A DNA stretch of 64,000 bases from Populus alba (taxonomy: Eukaryota; Streptophyta; Magnoliopsida; Malpighiales; Salicaceae): contig NC_133294.1 of assembly GCF_005239225.2 (NCBI RefSeq), positions 682,001 to 746,000 on the forward strand, in the 5' to 3' direction. The notes under the pieces are model-generated. The model ran no database searches. It saw nothing but the letters and a program-made list of their open reading frames with translations, and had not been told where the DNA came from. The position numbers and the translations under genes are program-made. Below are positions 11,881-22,601 of the stretch, one piece after another (within the stretch, counting starts at the first letter, position 1; each line of letters opens with the position of its first letter).

Positions 11881-12338
11881 TGTTGGGGAAATCTGACCGG
11901 TGATGTACTGATAATTGTTCATAGGAGGGTAAGCACACTGACACCATATTTTACGTGGTTCGGCAAATTGCTTACATCCACGGGAGAGGTCCATTTTATT
12001 TAAAGATAGAGAAAGGATACAATAAATACATGAAGGGGGAGGATCACTTCACTCTACTCTACTCCTAGCTCAAACACACTGCTGCATATGGCAGCAGGGC
12101 TGCTGCCCATGGCAGCAGCTCCTCTTTCTCTCTCCTTCTCTTCACAATCTCTCTACACTCTCTCACTTTGCTCTCTGCTCTTGGTGCCTATTTATAGGCT
12201 TCAATGGCAGCTCTTCTTCTTCATCAACAGTGGCTGCACATGGGTTGCACCATTTATCAATGATTGATGCAACTACCATGTTCAGCTGCTGCAATTGTCA
12301 ATGGTTGTTGCTGCACATTAATGGCAACAAACCTAACA
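11881..12338 (-). repeat. 5' LTR of the 8.5-12.3 kb element
   Basis: Right LTR, tgttggggaaatctg ... acctaaca, followed by the target duplication gttat. The element-proximal edge carries the primer-binding site on the minus strand. Confidence 0.85.
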
Positions 12339-12439
12339 GTTATACTTGGAGAGCAATATTCAGCAGTTGTTTGTCCAGCATCAGATTCTATCGGACTTCT
12401 GTAAAGATCCATCCCTGTATATGAGAAATTATTGTCCAC

Positions 12440-12840
12440 ATTGTGCAACAATAGTGCTAGGTGGTGAAGGATTAGGGAAAACGCTGCAATCTAATCGGGT
12501 TTTTGTTTTCAAAAATTAGTTTATTTCTTGATGTCCAAATGCCCCATAAAAATGCCATGCAAAAGCAAAATAATTGCTTTTCGTTTGGAATATCCAAGTC
12601 ACCAGTGCACTCCTGAGGCATAATCCAGCTGCAGTCTAACCATTTTGTGAACTTCATCCACAGTTTCCACACATCATCACAGTGCAAGAAAAGATGAACA
12701 ATTTACTTTTGACCGGTGTCTATCAGATTCCTGTGGAGAAGAAACTCCCGAGTGCAGACTCTATTTTCTGAAGCAACATCCAAATGAATTGAACCTTCCT
12801 TGTGAGTCTGCCTCCCATACTCCAGTGTCCTTTTTATTCA
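12440..12840 (-). pseudogene. LINE-type zf-RVT domain remnant
   Basis: Minus-strand frames encode a zf-RVT-like pattern: TREFLLHRNLIDTGQ, then VHLFLHCDDVWKLWMKF, then WGIWTSRNKLIFENKN. This arrangement is typical of the zinc-binding tail after reverse transcriptase in plant LINEs. Several frame breaks are present and no RT core is nearby. A second copy lies at 42.8-43.3 kb and 52.28-52.52 kb, split by the Copia element. The surrounding duplicated block runs from 12344 to about 13110. Confidence 0.6.
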
Positions 12841-13290
12841 AAATAAATTGAACCCCAATTAACATATGCACGTAATTCCTGGAAATTGATTCAATGGATA
12901 GATGGTGGCCATTTCTTGGATTTTAATTTCCAAGAAACAGAGAAGGTTTTCTGGAAACAGAGTATCAAAGATAGGGAAAGGTACAGTTACAACGGCTCAG
13001 CAACAACAAGTTAGATCTTAGAGCTGTCTGGTATGTGCCATGCTTACATGTAGATGCAGAGAGTAGGTGTAGAAAATATTTCAACACACCAAGTGGTGTT
13101 ACAATTAGCAGACATGCTCTGCATAATATAAATTATGTACACAGAAAAATTGTGCGATTGCATAGTCCTGGGAAAATGAAAAAATTGTTTTCTTGGGACA
13201 AGATTGGACATTCCGGGTGAAGACGGGTTGACTTGGAGGGTGGGGTTGTTGGTGATGGTGTTACTGGAGGTGTAGAAGTGGGAGGTGGGT

Positions 13291-13790
13291 NNNNNNNNNN
13301 NNNNNNNNNNNNNNNNNNNNNNNNNNNNNNNNNNNNNNNNNNNNNNNNNNNNNNNNNNNNNNNNNNNNNNNNNNNNNNNNNNNNNNNNNNNNNNNNNNNN
13401 NNNNNNNNNNNNNNNNNNNNNNNNNNNNNNNNNNNNNNNNNNNNNNNNNNNNNNNNNNNNNNNNNNNNNNNNNNNNNNNNNNNNNNNNNNNNNNNNNNNN
13501 NNNNNNNNNNNNNNNNNNNNNNNNNNNNNNNNNNNNNNNNNNNNNNNNNNNNNNNNNNNNNNNNNNNNNNNNNNNNNNNNNNNNNNNNNNNNNNNNNNNN
13601 NNNNNNNNNNNNNNNNNNNNNNNNNNNNNNNNNNNNNNNNNNNNNNNNNNNNNNNNNNNNNNNNNNNNNNNNNNNNNNNNNNNNNNNNNNNNNNNNNNNN
13701 NNNNNNNNNNNNNNNNNNNNNNNNNNNNNNNNNNNNNNNNNNNNNNNNNNNNNNNNNNNNNNNNNNNNNNNNNNNNNNNNNNNNNNNNNN
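13291..13790. other. Assembly gap (500 N)
   Basis: Exactly 500 unknown bases, the usual placeholder for a gap of unknown size. The left flank is G-rich (ggtggggttgttggtgat) and the right flank begins agagagggatgaag. Any open reading frames reported across it are artefacts. Confidence 0.99.
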
Positions 13791-14639
13791 AGAGAGGGAT
13801 GAAGCTTTGTATCAGTGAGAGTGGGTCTCTCGGTGCTTGCGCGTTAGGGAAGATGATGGAGAGGTCTCAAAAAAACGTAACGTGATGGTAAAGGGCTTGA
13901 GATTTGTACAGCAGATCTCGACGTTCGAGTCAGGGCGTACACCTCTTGTAAAAGCCTGATAGACAATCAAGGTTTTACTCGCTTACCTGGACCCACAAAG
14001 TGCGTTTTTTGAGAAATAGGGTTTTCTGGGAATAAAAAAAACAAAAAACAAAGAAGATGATGGAGAGGGTTGGTGGTTTGGGTTTTTACGGTTTTGGTGC
14101 TGATTGAAGGAAAGAAGAAAAAAGGCAGCTGGCGGCTAGTTTTTTGCTTATTGAGTCTAGTTTTTTTTTTTTTTTTTTGGGGGTGATTGGGAGCTATGTT
14201 TACAAAACAATAAAAAATTCTTTTTTTAATTCAAACACACACTAAATATTTATAATTTACAAAATAGGCCTCTACTGATTTATAATTTACAAAATAGGCC
14301 TCCACTATTCCTGCACTTCAGAACTGACCACATATTAAACATTTATAATTTACATCCAATTTTATTACCATGTAACTGATTGGAGCAAGCTTGAAGGCCT
14401 GTAATCATACCATTCAAATACCACCCTGTGACAAACTATATATAATACGTTTACTGGCTTCAAGGCCGCCATTGAAACAGCACAACCACTTCAATATCAC
14501 GAACTGAATTCACAACCATACATGCAATAAAACACAATATATAATGATCTATGGTATAGAGGTTCAAATCATCAAAGGAAATGGAATAACCTCTATGCCA
14601 GTTAAATCTCCCATATTAATCAACACGACGGAGCTTTTT
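13791..14639. other. Intergenic DNA between the gap and gene B
   Basis: No gene is visible. It includes a poly-T run (14161-14178) and a 27-bp direct repeat (tttataatttacaaaataggcc, 14254 and 14280). The last 120 bases match the 3' flank of genes C and D (for example aatatataatgat and tagaggttcaaa), so the 3' UTR of gene B lies here. Confidence 0.6.
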
Positions 14640-17600
14640 CTGCCGGGGTAGGCAAGGGACAAAGAACCGTGGCAGAGCTTTCCCGCTTATCCTGAGAATG
14701 TTGTATGTAGAGCCCATAATGAGACGTACAGACGGAATGCATTATTGCAAATACTAAGACTGGAAGGAATGCAGCAATGGAAAGGAGTAATGTTGTCAAC
14801 TTTTTCTCTGACTGAATGAGTATCAAGATTGTCTGTGGCCCAAAAGATAGCATGGGTCGTTATCACAGCAAAGAAGAGGAAGGTGAAGCCAACAAGAAGT
14901 TTCCGAGGAAGAGAGATGTGGAATCTTGTAGCTCAAATGGAGAGGTCAACAAAGACAGAAATACCACAAGCGAAGTCAAGGAGCTTGCTAAGGAAAGAAC
15001 ATCCGAGACAGGTGAAACCAGAAAATAGGGAGAGTTGATGAAGTTGGGCGTGCCATTCTTATCAGAACCTCCGGGCACAGTATAGGCAGCAGCAAAGACA
15101 ACAGTAGCAACAAGTGCAGCTACTGTGGAACAAGACTGGGTCGTTTCCTTTATCCATGTTTGTGCATTTTTTCAGTTGGTCCTGGTGGACTCTCTTTGAA
15201 GAGCTCCTCTGCAGTCTTGCCTTTTTTTGTTCCGAAGCGTGACATAATGAGAAGGAATTACCTTTTCCACTTGCTGCAATAAACGGGAGATAAATATGAT
15301 TGTTTATATAAATGGAGTTTGTAAATAAAACAACGTATAATTTAATTCCGTATATAATTTTTAATAATATTTAAGTTGTTGGTTCGGGTGACAAGGAGAA
15401 CTAGATCAGCCTGATGTCTTAATTAGGTGACATGTCTACGCTTCATTAGCATTAAAATCGATTTCTTACATTTTAACGGTTTTTCTATGACCTTAACTGG
15501 ATTGGATAATTTGATTGAAACAAATGTTTTAATAGGTTTGGTGCTCTAATACACAAGATGGATAATCCTGTACAAGTCCATGAATAATTTTTATCAGGAG
15601 GTAAAGAAAAAAGGGAAGAAAAGGTCTCACCTCAAACCATTGCAAACTCCTCCTGAAGTTTAAGTGCAGGCCCAGGCTTGGTTCCTCCTCTGTAATGCTC
15701 CATATCTGCAACATGGTGCAACAATGTGTTGCCCTTCTTATCAACAACTCGATGCAGTCTAGCCAATGGTATTTTCTGATGCTTCACAAGACTGAAGATG
15801 TTTTCCTGGCGATGCTTGACGGCCACATCCAAAATGCTCTGCCCCTCCTCATTGAGATGCTCAACAGCGTGGGGATATTGATTTATTATCCCCACACAAT
15901 CTCTTCTATTCCATTCATAGTTGCAATAAACAATGGGATATGCTCCTTCCTAGTTAATGATGGTGAGTTCGTAGCATCGGGATATTTTGTCATTATCTCC
16001 AACACAATTTCTTCTTTTCCATTTTTGGTTGCAATAACCAATGGGATCTTCTCCTTCAATGATGAGTTCGTTTCAGAAGTTTCTCCCTCAAGTCGGATTT
16101 CTTCTTTATCTTTTTCCTTTGCAGTTTTCTCCCTTTCTATATTCTTTCCCACCCAGTCCTTCCTTTGTTATGCTGCACTTTATTCAATGACTCATCTTTC
16201 TTTATTAGGATTTCGGCGAGCCTCAAAGCAAATACATGCTTTCTTTTCTGGTTCCAGAATCCTTCTAGCCATCGTACTTCATGTTCATGCGAAGGGGAAT
16301 GAAATTAAACATGGATGAGAGTTAGCCATTTTTAGGAAACAGAAAGAAATGTTAACAATGATAGTAGAAGGATGAACAAAAAAATATCATGATTGTATAA
16401 GGTGAAAAAATAGAGGCATGCTAGAGGTGAAAAAAGATAATGATTGTCTGGTTTTTAACCTTTATATCAGCAATTCTCTTTACTTTCATGCCTTATACTT
16501 TATATTAGGTAGTAAAAAAACCGTATGGCTAACTTTCCGTTATTAACAATAGTCTCTCTCGTTTTTAAAAAAATTATCGAAAACAAAACAACACAACATA
16601 ATTAAAAGAAGAAATCGTAGCTCTATATCTGATGACTCCCATGAATTATTTGCATAAGCATCTAATAATAGGATGTGAACTAAAACCTCTTGTTAAGTTA
16701 ATGAAGATGTAGGTTTCTGTTTGGAAATGCCTGTGGTGTTTTCTTAAATTTTGATTTTTTGTTTTTGTTAAAATTATATATATTCAAATTGTTTTGATGT
16801 GCTGATATTAAAAATAATTTTTAAAAAATAAAAAATATATATTATTTTGATACATTTATAAACGAAAAACAGTTTAAACCATAACTGCTACTTAAAATTT
16901 CAAACAGGCTCGTAACAATCGAATCCAGTTTTTTCCAAGTTAAAGCATAAGGATTATTCCAGTAAAAAAAACATTACAATGAAAAAATTTAAATGCAAGA
17001 ATAGTTATTTATTATCTCACTAATACACCTTTTTAAATAACAATAAGATGTTAGAACCACCAGTCCAAAGTAAATAACGTGAGTGATGCATAAAGTTGAG
17101 AAATAACCACCCGCTGCAATGCTCTCAATCTCTAATATTGGAAGCTAGAATTCAAATTCATGATTTTTTATTATTAAAGTTATAATATCATTTAAAAAAT
17201 CGTTTCAATAAAAAAATTAAGTTACTAAGTAATACTTATAAGAGAATAACAAAAAAAGGTGGTTGTATCTCTACTCACGTCATCATATTAAAATATGCAA
17301 CGTGATACATTATTACTTATCATTTTTGACGCCGCAAACTGGAAATACAACACAAGTCAAAAATTTGGAGGAAGGAACACAGCAAGTCAAAGTTTGTAGG
17401 ATTTAGAAAATTGGAGTAACTACTCTGTTTGTGTAGCCCAGGTCCATTAAATCTTCCTTTGAAAAAGAGAGAGGGAGAGAGAGAGAGACTCAATTATATT
17501 CAAACTAACATTGGCTACCGGATTCAAATATTTGTTCGAGCCATGAAATTTTAAAATCCAGATACCACCTGGCCTTGAAACCAAAAGAACAGGCCTCAAT

Positions 17601-18804
17601 CGTGTCCAATACCTTTAGGGACCTTTAAATATTTGAGTATGCCGCCTCTTTGATTCCTCAACGAGCCGCTCCCCAGATCTTCAGAGTTCTTCCCTTGACC
17701 GCTCTCAAGATCTCTCAACCTCTTTCTTTCCTTGAACCAAGCTTCTACCTGTGATTTTACCTTGTGGTGACGTTTGACAGGAAGGCCTGCAACATAATAT
17801 AGGGTTCAATTTATATGTGTGTGCATACACATATATACATATAAGTGTGTGTGTCCATGGTATATAAACAAGAAATATGTAGGCAATATTGTAAGGTCTA
17901 ATAATGTGGTTAGTATAGGCATACAGCAGCAGATGAGTCTTTCACATATGCCCATGGGAAATCCACTCTCAAAAGCGGTTGGCATTTGGGCTAGAAGTTG
18001 AAGAGCAGTTACGCCGTCTTTGTCCTTCAACTTGTGGAGCGAGCCATCCAGTTGTAGCAATAGTAAAGCTGTTTCTGCATTCATGAAATTAGGCATAGAA
18101 GAATTATACGATATCTTATATATATGAGTATACTTTTTAAAATTGAGAATTATATAAAGAGAGGAATAATTGTTACCAAAGTGTTGCCCTCTGATAGCAG
18201 CGCTAAGGATGGAGAGGTTATCTTCCTTTCTCTTGCGGTGAATTGATAATATGCGGCCATTACAATCCACGCATTTTTCTGGTTCGGACCTGATTAAGAA
18301 CTCCACTATATCTGTCTCAGCAAATCCAGCAGCTGTAAACAATGGGGTTTCACCGTAGTTATTTTTTTCCTTAAGGAGGTCTGGACAACGTTCTACCAAG
18401 AGCCTTGCAGCCTCATAATTCCCGTAGATGGTTGCCTCGTGAAGAGCCGTATTTCCAAATTTGTTTTTTCTCTTGAGAAATTGAATCTCAGGTTCAAGGG
18501 ACTCTGTCTCAGGTACAGGGGACTCTGTCTCAGGCTCTATCTCAGGTACACGGGATTTTGTCTCATCAGGTAGAAGGAATTCTGTCTCAGGTAGAAGTTC
18601 TTTTATATCCTTCACGATTTCAAGTAAATCTTTAAGTGGTTGCCCTTGTTTGCTGTACACAGCTAAATGAAGTGCAGTATCCGCAGAGAGCGTAACTGGC
18701 AAGGGCACATCTAGGACACGTTCCTGATAATGGTCAACCATGCCTTTCCAATCTCCATTCATGGCTGCTCTATAAGGTGTCGCCCTTATAGGAAGAGGAC
18801 CCAT
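14640..18804 (-). pseudogene. Gene B: ankyrin-PGG (ACD6/ITN1-like), frameshifted
   Basis: Exons by paralogy: 18804-18177, 18074-17925, 17786-17613, 16276-15631 and 15273 to about 14640. Exons 1-3 are open and keep the family phases. Exon 1 (MGPLPIRATPYRAAMNGDW...) contains an extra acidic PETES-type repeat between the first two ankyrins. From exon 4 on there are many single-base breaks: near 16150, near 15888 (TGGGGATAAT for TGGGAGATAAT), near 15645 (extra T), and at least four in exon 5 (15174, 15225, about 14930, about 14855). An in-frame 12-nt deletion near 16270 removes residues around the conserved tryptophan. The N-terminal ankyrin half could still be translated; the membrane domain cannot. 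It sits about 3.8 kb downstream, in transcription sense, of gene C. Confidence 0.85.
18485..18605 (-). repeat. Acidic PET/PES-coding minisatellite in gene B exon 1
   Basis: Imperfect copies of a unit coding P-E-T-E-(S/F)-(L/P)-x are inserted between ankyrin repeats 1 and 2 (…LLPETEFLL, PEIEPETESPVPETES…). Genes A, C and D have only a short linker here. The frame is kept. The insertion lengthens an exposed acidic loop; its function is unknown. Confidence 0.7.
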
Positions 18805-18813
18805 GTTTTCTCT

Positions 18814-19078
18814 CTACAAAAGATTACGTAAGTGACTATTGTTAATATTATATAACTCATTAATATAATGGAAAACAATCTCAACTCAAAGCTAAATAAG
18901 GTGAAACCCTAAAAATAAATTTATATTATATAACTCATTAATATAATGGAAAACAATCTCAACTCAAAGCTAAATAAGGTGAAACCCTAAAATAAATTTA
19001 TATTATATAACTCATTAATATAATGGAAAACAAAATTAGGAAGTGAGCACTTAAGGAGAACTGTGAGTATGTCATACC
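18814..19078 (-). promoter_or_regulatory. 5'-UTR intron of gene B with internal tandem repeat
   Basis: The leader exon ends at 19078 (AAAG|GTATGA) and the intron 19077-18814 ends just before the ATG at 18804. Within it, a 77-78-bp unit (tatataactcattaatata…ggaaaacaat…) is repeated two and a half times between about 18847 and 19022. Such copy-number changes are specific to gene B in this window. Confidence 0.6.
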
Positions 19079-20654
19079 TTTAAGTAAATGGAAATGATCG
19101 AAATGCTCCTCCATCTACTTCTTGGTAAAATCAATGTCAACAAGAAAACTTGTTTTCCGGAGAGATGACTACAAAGAAACAAGCTAGCTTGTAGTTTTTT
19201 TTTTTTCTGAATTAAGTCGTTTGAGAACCCTATGTATACAATCCCCTTAATTCCTTTTTCAGAAAAAAAAAAAAAAGTAAATTAGGATCTTTGTGTTGCT
19301 TGTTTGGTTTATAAAGTGAAACTATTATGAGAATATAATAAAGATATGTTGATTCTCCTTTCGCTTAAAATAATTTTAAATTTAAATTTTATAAATAATT
19401 TTATATTAGCACCCATCTAAGCTTATTATTTATTTTAAATAGTTAAATAATACTTTGTATCGATCTCTTAAAATACACTTTTCTTTTTTGGTGAATTCTT
19501 GCTGATGAGCTCCTCCTTTGTAGGGATATTTTCTTTCATATTAATAATTTAATTAATCCGTTTCCAGAAGTATAGCTTAAGAACTTGTTTAAATGATCGT
19601 TATAAAAATAAATATATTAAGATTAGATTTTGGTCATATTTTTTTTTTCGCTTAGTTTCAGTATGAGTGAAAAATGTATTGCATTTGTTAAACCATAATA
19701 TTAATTGCAGCTTGAAACCGAGATCAACATTCTTGCTTCTAAAATAGGCAAGCAAAAAAGAAGAGATTAATTTGTTACTTGTTTAACCTTTTTTTTTCCT
19801 TTTGAAATAATCCTATTTTAATTGTTCTTATTTGCTTCTTTTAGTTAATTTGTTTTTTTTTAATGGCATTGCCTAAATCTTATTAATATGATCTCTCAAT
19901 TACTATAAAAAAAAAATATTCTCATTTGTTTTCTCGTACATAGAGATGTTCTCAGTTGCTTTAAAGAAGCATAGAATATAAAATTGTATGAAAAACAATT
20001 CTACCCTTAGTTCCATATCCATCAGTTTCAAGTTAAATTTATGAGATTTGAATTTCTAATTATTTAATCATTAAGTTCTCATAACATATTAAATTAAATT
20101 ATTGAAATGGGGTCATTAAAAAAAACTTCAATTTTATAATGTATAGTCCATTCAATATTTTTTATATTCTCTCAATTGAAAATAGTTATCTTATATTTTG
20201 TTTTCTAATTTTAATTAAAAAAAATACAGAATATAAACTTTGAAACTCTTCACAGTTGGGTCAATATAATTTTAATATCATATTAAATAATTATTTTAAT
20301 TTAAAATTTTAATTTATTAAATAATTATCATATTTTTTTTTCTTAGTTCATTATATATGAAAAATTGTATTTAATTGGTTAAACCATAATATTACAGCTT
20401 GAAATCGATCAGATTCACATTCTTGCTTCTAAAATAGGCAAGCAAAAAAGAAGAAAGTAAATTATTACTTGTTTCCCTTTTGCTTTTGGAATAATCCTAC
20501 TTTAATTGCTCTCATTTGCTTTCTCGTACATAGTTACAATTATTATACTATAATATGAGATGTTCTCATTTGCTTTTTCGTACATAGTTACAACTTTAAA
20601 GAAGCATAGAATACAAAGTTGTGTTTCACGTTCATGATAAATATATTTCCAACA
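19079..20654. other. Upstream region of gene B
   Basis: AT-rich, with no gene. The first part (19120-19330; aagaaaacttgttttccggag and onwards) matches 60225-60400 upstream of gene D rather than the A/C block. It contains short repeats of a cattcttgcttctaaaatagg block also found upstream of A, C and D. Confidence 0.6.
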
Positions 20655-21345
20655 AGCCGAAGAACAAAAGCAATAAAGTTTCACGAAGAAAATACGTACT
20701 TTAACAAGGCAGGGAATAATATTTTCAGTCAAAGTGTATTTTTAAAACCCAGTCTTTGAACTTTCTTCGTGGAAAAGAACATGTATTATTAGTGGCGGAA
20801 TTGGTGATCATCAATTCTATCTAGTGCTTTTTACAGAGGATAAACCAATGGTTTGCCATGGTTGTGCGTTGTGTGCAAGCCTTTGAGGCACGTGTCATGC
20901 AATTATGGAGACATAGGGAATAGGTGCAAAAGATATGCCAGCGTACCAATTAGTGTTATTATTGGATTATATTTTTCTAATTGGTTGCTTTCAAAATAAA
21001 TATCATAACCTTTTAAATACGTTTTAAATTGACTTTTAAAAGTACAAATAATCAGAATTCTAATTCAAATAAAATATAACATAAACACTAGATATCATGC
21101 TAAAAATTTCAAAAATTAATTTGGAAAATGATAAAATTAAATAAAATAGCAATTTTGAGCCTAATTTGAAGGGTAATTTGAGCTTTGGTAGTTATGTCCA
21201 GCTGATACTATAAAAACCAGCATACAGAATCTTCTAATAAATGATTAAATAAAAATTATAAATATTTTCATCAAATAAATTATTTGACGAACTTATCTCT
21301 TTTTATATTTAGACTTATCTACATATACTATGCTACTACCCATAT
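20655..21345. repeat. Direct duplication, copy 1
   Basis: Matches 21425-22145 in the same orientation, offset about 769 bp (for example agggaataatattttcagtc at 20711 and 21480). Many substitutions and small indels separate the copies. No coding sequence or element termini were recognised. Confidence 0.7.
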
Positions 21346-21424
21346 AATTTAAATTTTTTTAAAATTACTTTAAAACATAAAAATAAATAAGTTATTTAAA
21401 AGATAATCCCCCGCCTTGAAACAT

Positions 21425-22145
21425 GGCATCAAAAGCATTAAAGTTTCAGAGAAGAAACTACGTAGTTGAACAGGGCAGGCAGGGAATAATATTTTCAGTC
21501 AAAGTGTATTTTTAAAACCCAGTCTTTGAACTTTCTTCGTGGAAAAGAACATGTATTATTAGTGGAGGAATTGGTGATCATCAATTCTATCTAGTGCTTT
21601 TTACAGAGGATAAACCATTGGTTGTGCCTTGTGTGCAAGCCTTTGAGGCATGTGTCATATTGCAATTATGGAGACATAGAGAATAGGTGCAACCGTGCAA
21701 AAGATGTGTCAGCACACCGATTAGTGTTATTATTGAATTGTTTTTTTCTAATAGGTTGCTTTCAAAATAGAGATCAAAACCTTTTAAATAGGTTTTAAAT
21801 TGACTTTTAAAAATAAAAATAATCAGAATTCTAATTCAAATAAAAAATAACATAAACACCAGATATCATGCTAAAAATTTTAAAATTAATTAGGAAAATA
21901 ATAAAATTGATAAAATAACAACTTTGAGCCTAATTTGGAGGGTAATTTTAGCTTTGGTGGTTATATCCAGCTGACATTATAAAAACCAGCATACAGAATC
22001 TTCTAAGAAAATTTAAAACATATTAAATGATTAAATCAAAAGTTGTGGATATTTTCATCAAATCAATTGTTTGGCAAACTTATCTCTTTTTAGGTTTGGA
22101 CTTGTCTATATATGTATATACCAAGCTACCCATTTAATCTAACTA
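21425..22145. repeat. Direct duplication, copy 2
   Basis: Second copy of the block at 20655-21345, ending just before the 3' flank of gene C. It shares gtggaaaagaacatgtatta and ggataaaccattgg-type segments in the same order. The divergence suggests an old tandem duplication. Confidence 0.7.
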
Positions 22146-22255
22146 TATAATACGTACTAACTTCTGGCCATCATTGAAGAGAGCACAACCTCATAAGTAT
22201 CACGAAATTGAACAATCAAATATTCTGTAACACTCAAAATATAATGATCAATGGT

Positions 22256-22546
22256 TGTTAGAGAATAATATAAATCATATCTTGGGACCTCACCTAACAG
22301 CTTAAGCTTTTGGGTTGAATAGGTTCTTTGACATGGTATCAGAGCCTTGCTGACCAAGTGGTCACGAGTTCGAATCTCACCATCCCCATTTGTTTGATAA
22401 AAATCAAGCACAAGGTAATCTGGGACTGTGCAAGTTTCAAGCCCAAAGGGCTTTCACTTGAGGAGGTGTGTTAGAGAATAATATAAATCATATCTTGGGA
22501 CCTCACCTAACAGCTTAAGCTTTTGGGTTGAATAGGTTCTTTGACA
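22256..22546 (+). mobile_element. TRIM element in the 3' flank of gene C
   Basis: Two identical-looking 78-bp terminal direct repeats (22256-22333 and 22469-22546, tgttagagaata…tttgaca) flank a 135-bp interior. TGGTATCAGAGC (22334-22345) follows the first repeat as the primer site, and cttgaggaggtg precedes the second as the polypurine tract. The target duplication is atggt (22251-22255, 22547-22551); the corresponding flank of gene D (near 54768) is the empty site. It has no coding capacity; the peptide it yields in one frame (DGEIRTRDHLVSKAL) is a known type of false protein. It lies 55 bp past the gene C stop codon, so it is probably within the 3' UTR. Confidence 0.93.
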
Positions 22547-22601
22547 ATGGTAGAGGTTCAAACCAACAATAAAAATAAAAAATCTCTAGGCCACTTTATT
22601 C

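Larger units (their letters stand above)
8509..12338 (-). mobile_element. Coding-poor LTR retrotransposon (Copia-type signals)
   Basis: Two LTRs, 8509-8965 and 11881-12338 (457 and 458 bp), are flanked by the 5-bp duplication gttat (8504-8508 and 12339-12343). The homologous site near 42805 lacks the element. On the minus strand the sequence next to the right LTR reads ATTGGTATCAAAGCAT, an initiator-Met-tRNA-type primer site. AAAGGGGGTGAT next to the left LTR is a polypurine tract, so the element runs minus. The 2.9-kb interior has no recognisable gag, protease, integrase or reverse transcriptase frame, only short unconserved frames. It therefore looks like a non-autonomous (LARD-like) or badly decayed element. 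Confidence 0.85.

Noticed and set aside
13233..13818. Open frames of 177-189 codons across the N stretch
   Set aside because: Made almost entirely of unknown bases in the assembly gap.
22157..22411. 84-residue frame with DGEIRTRDHLVSKAL
   Set aside because: It is the TRIM interior and primer-site region; such peptides are recurrent false annotations in plants.
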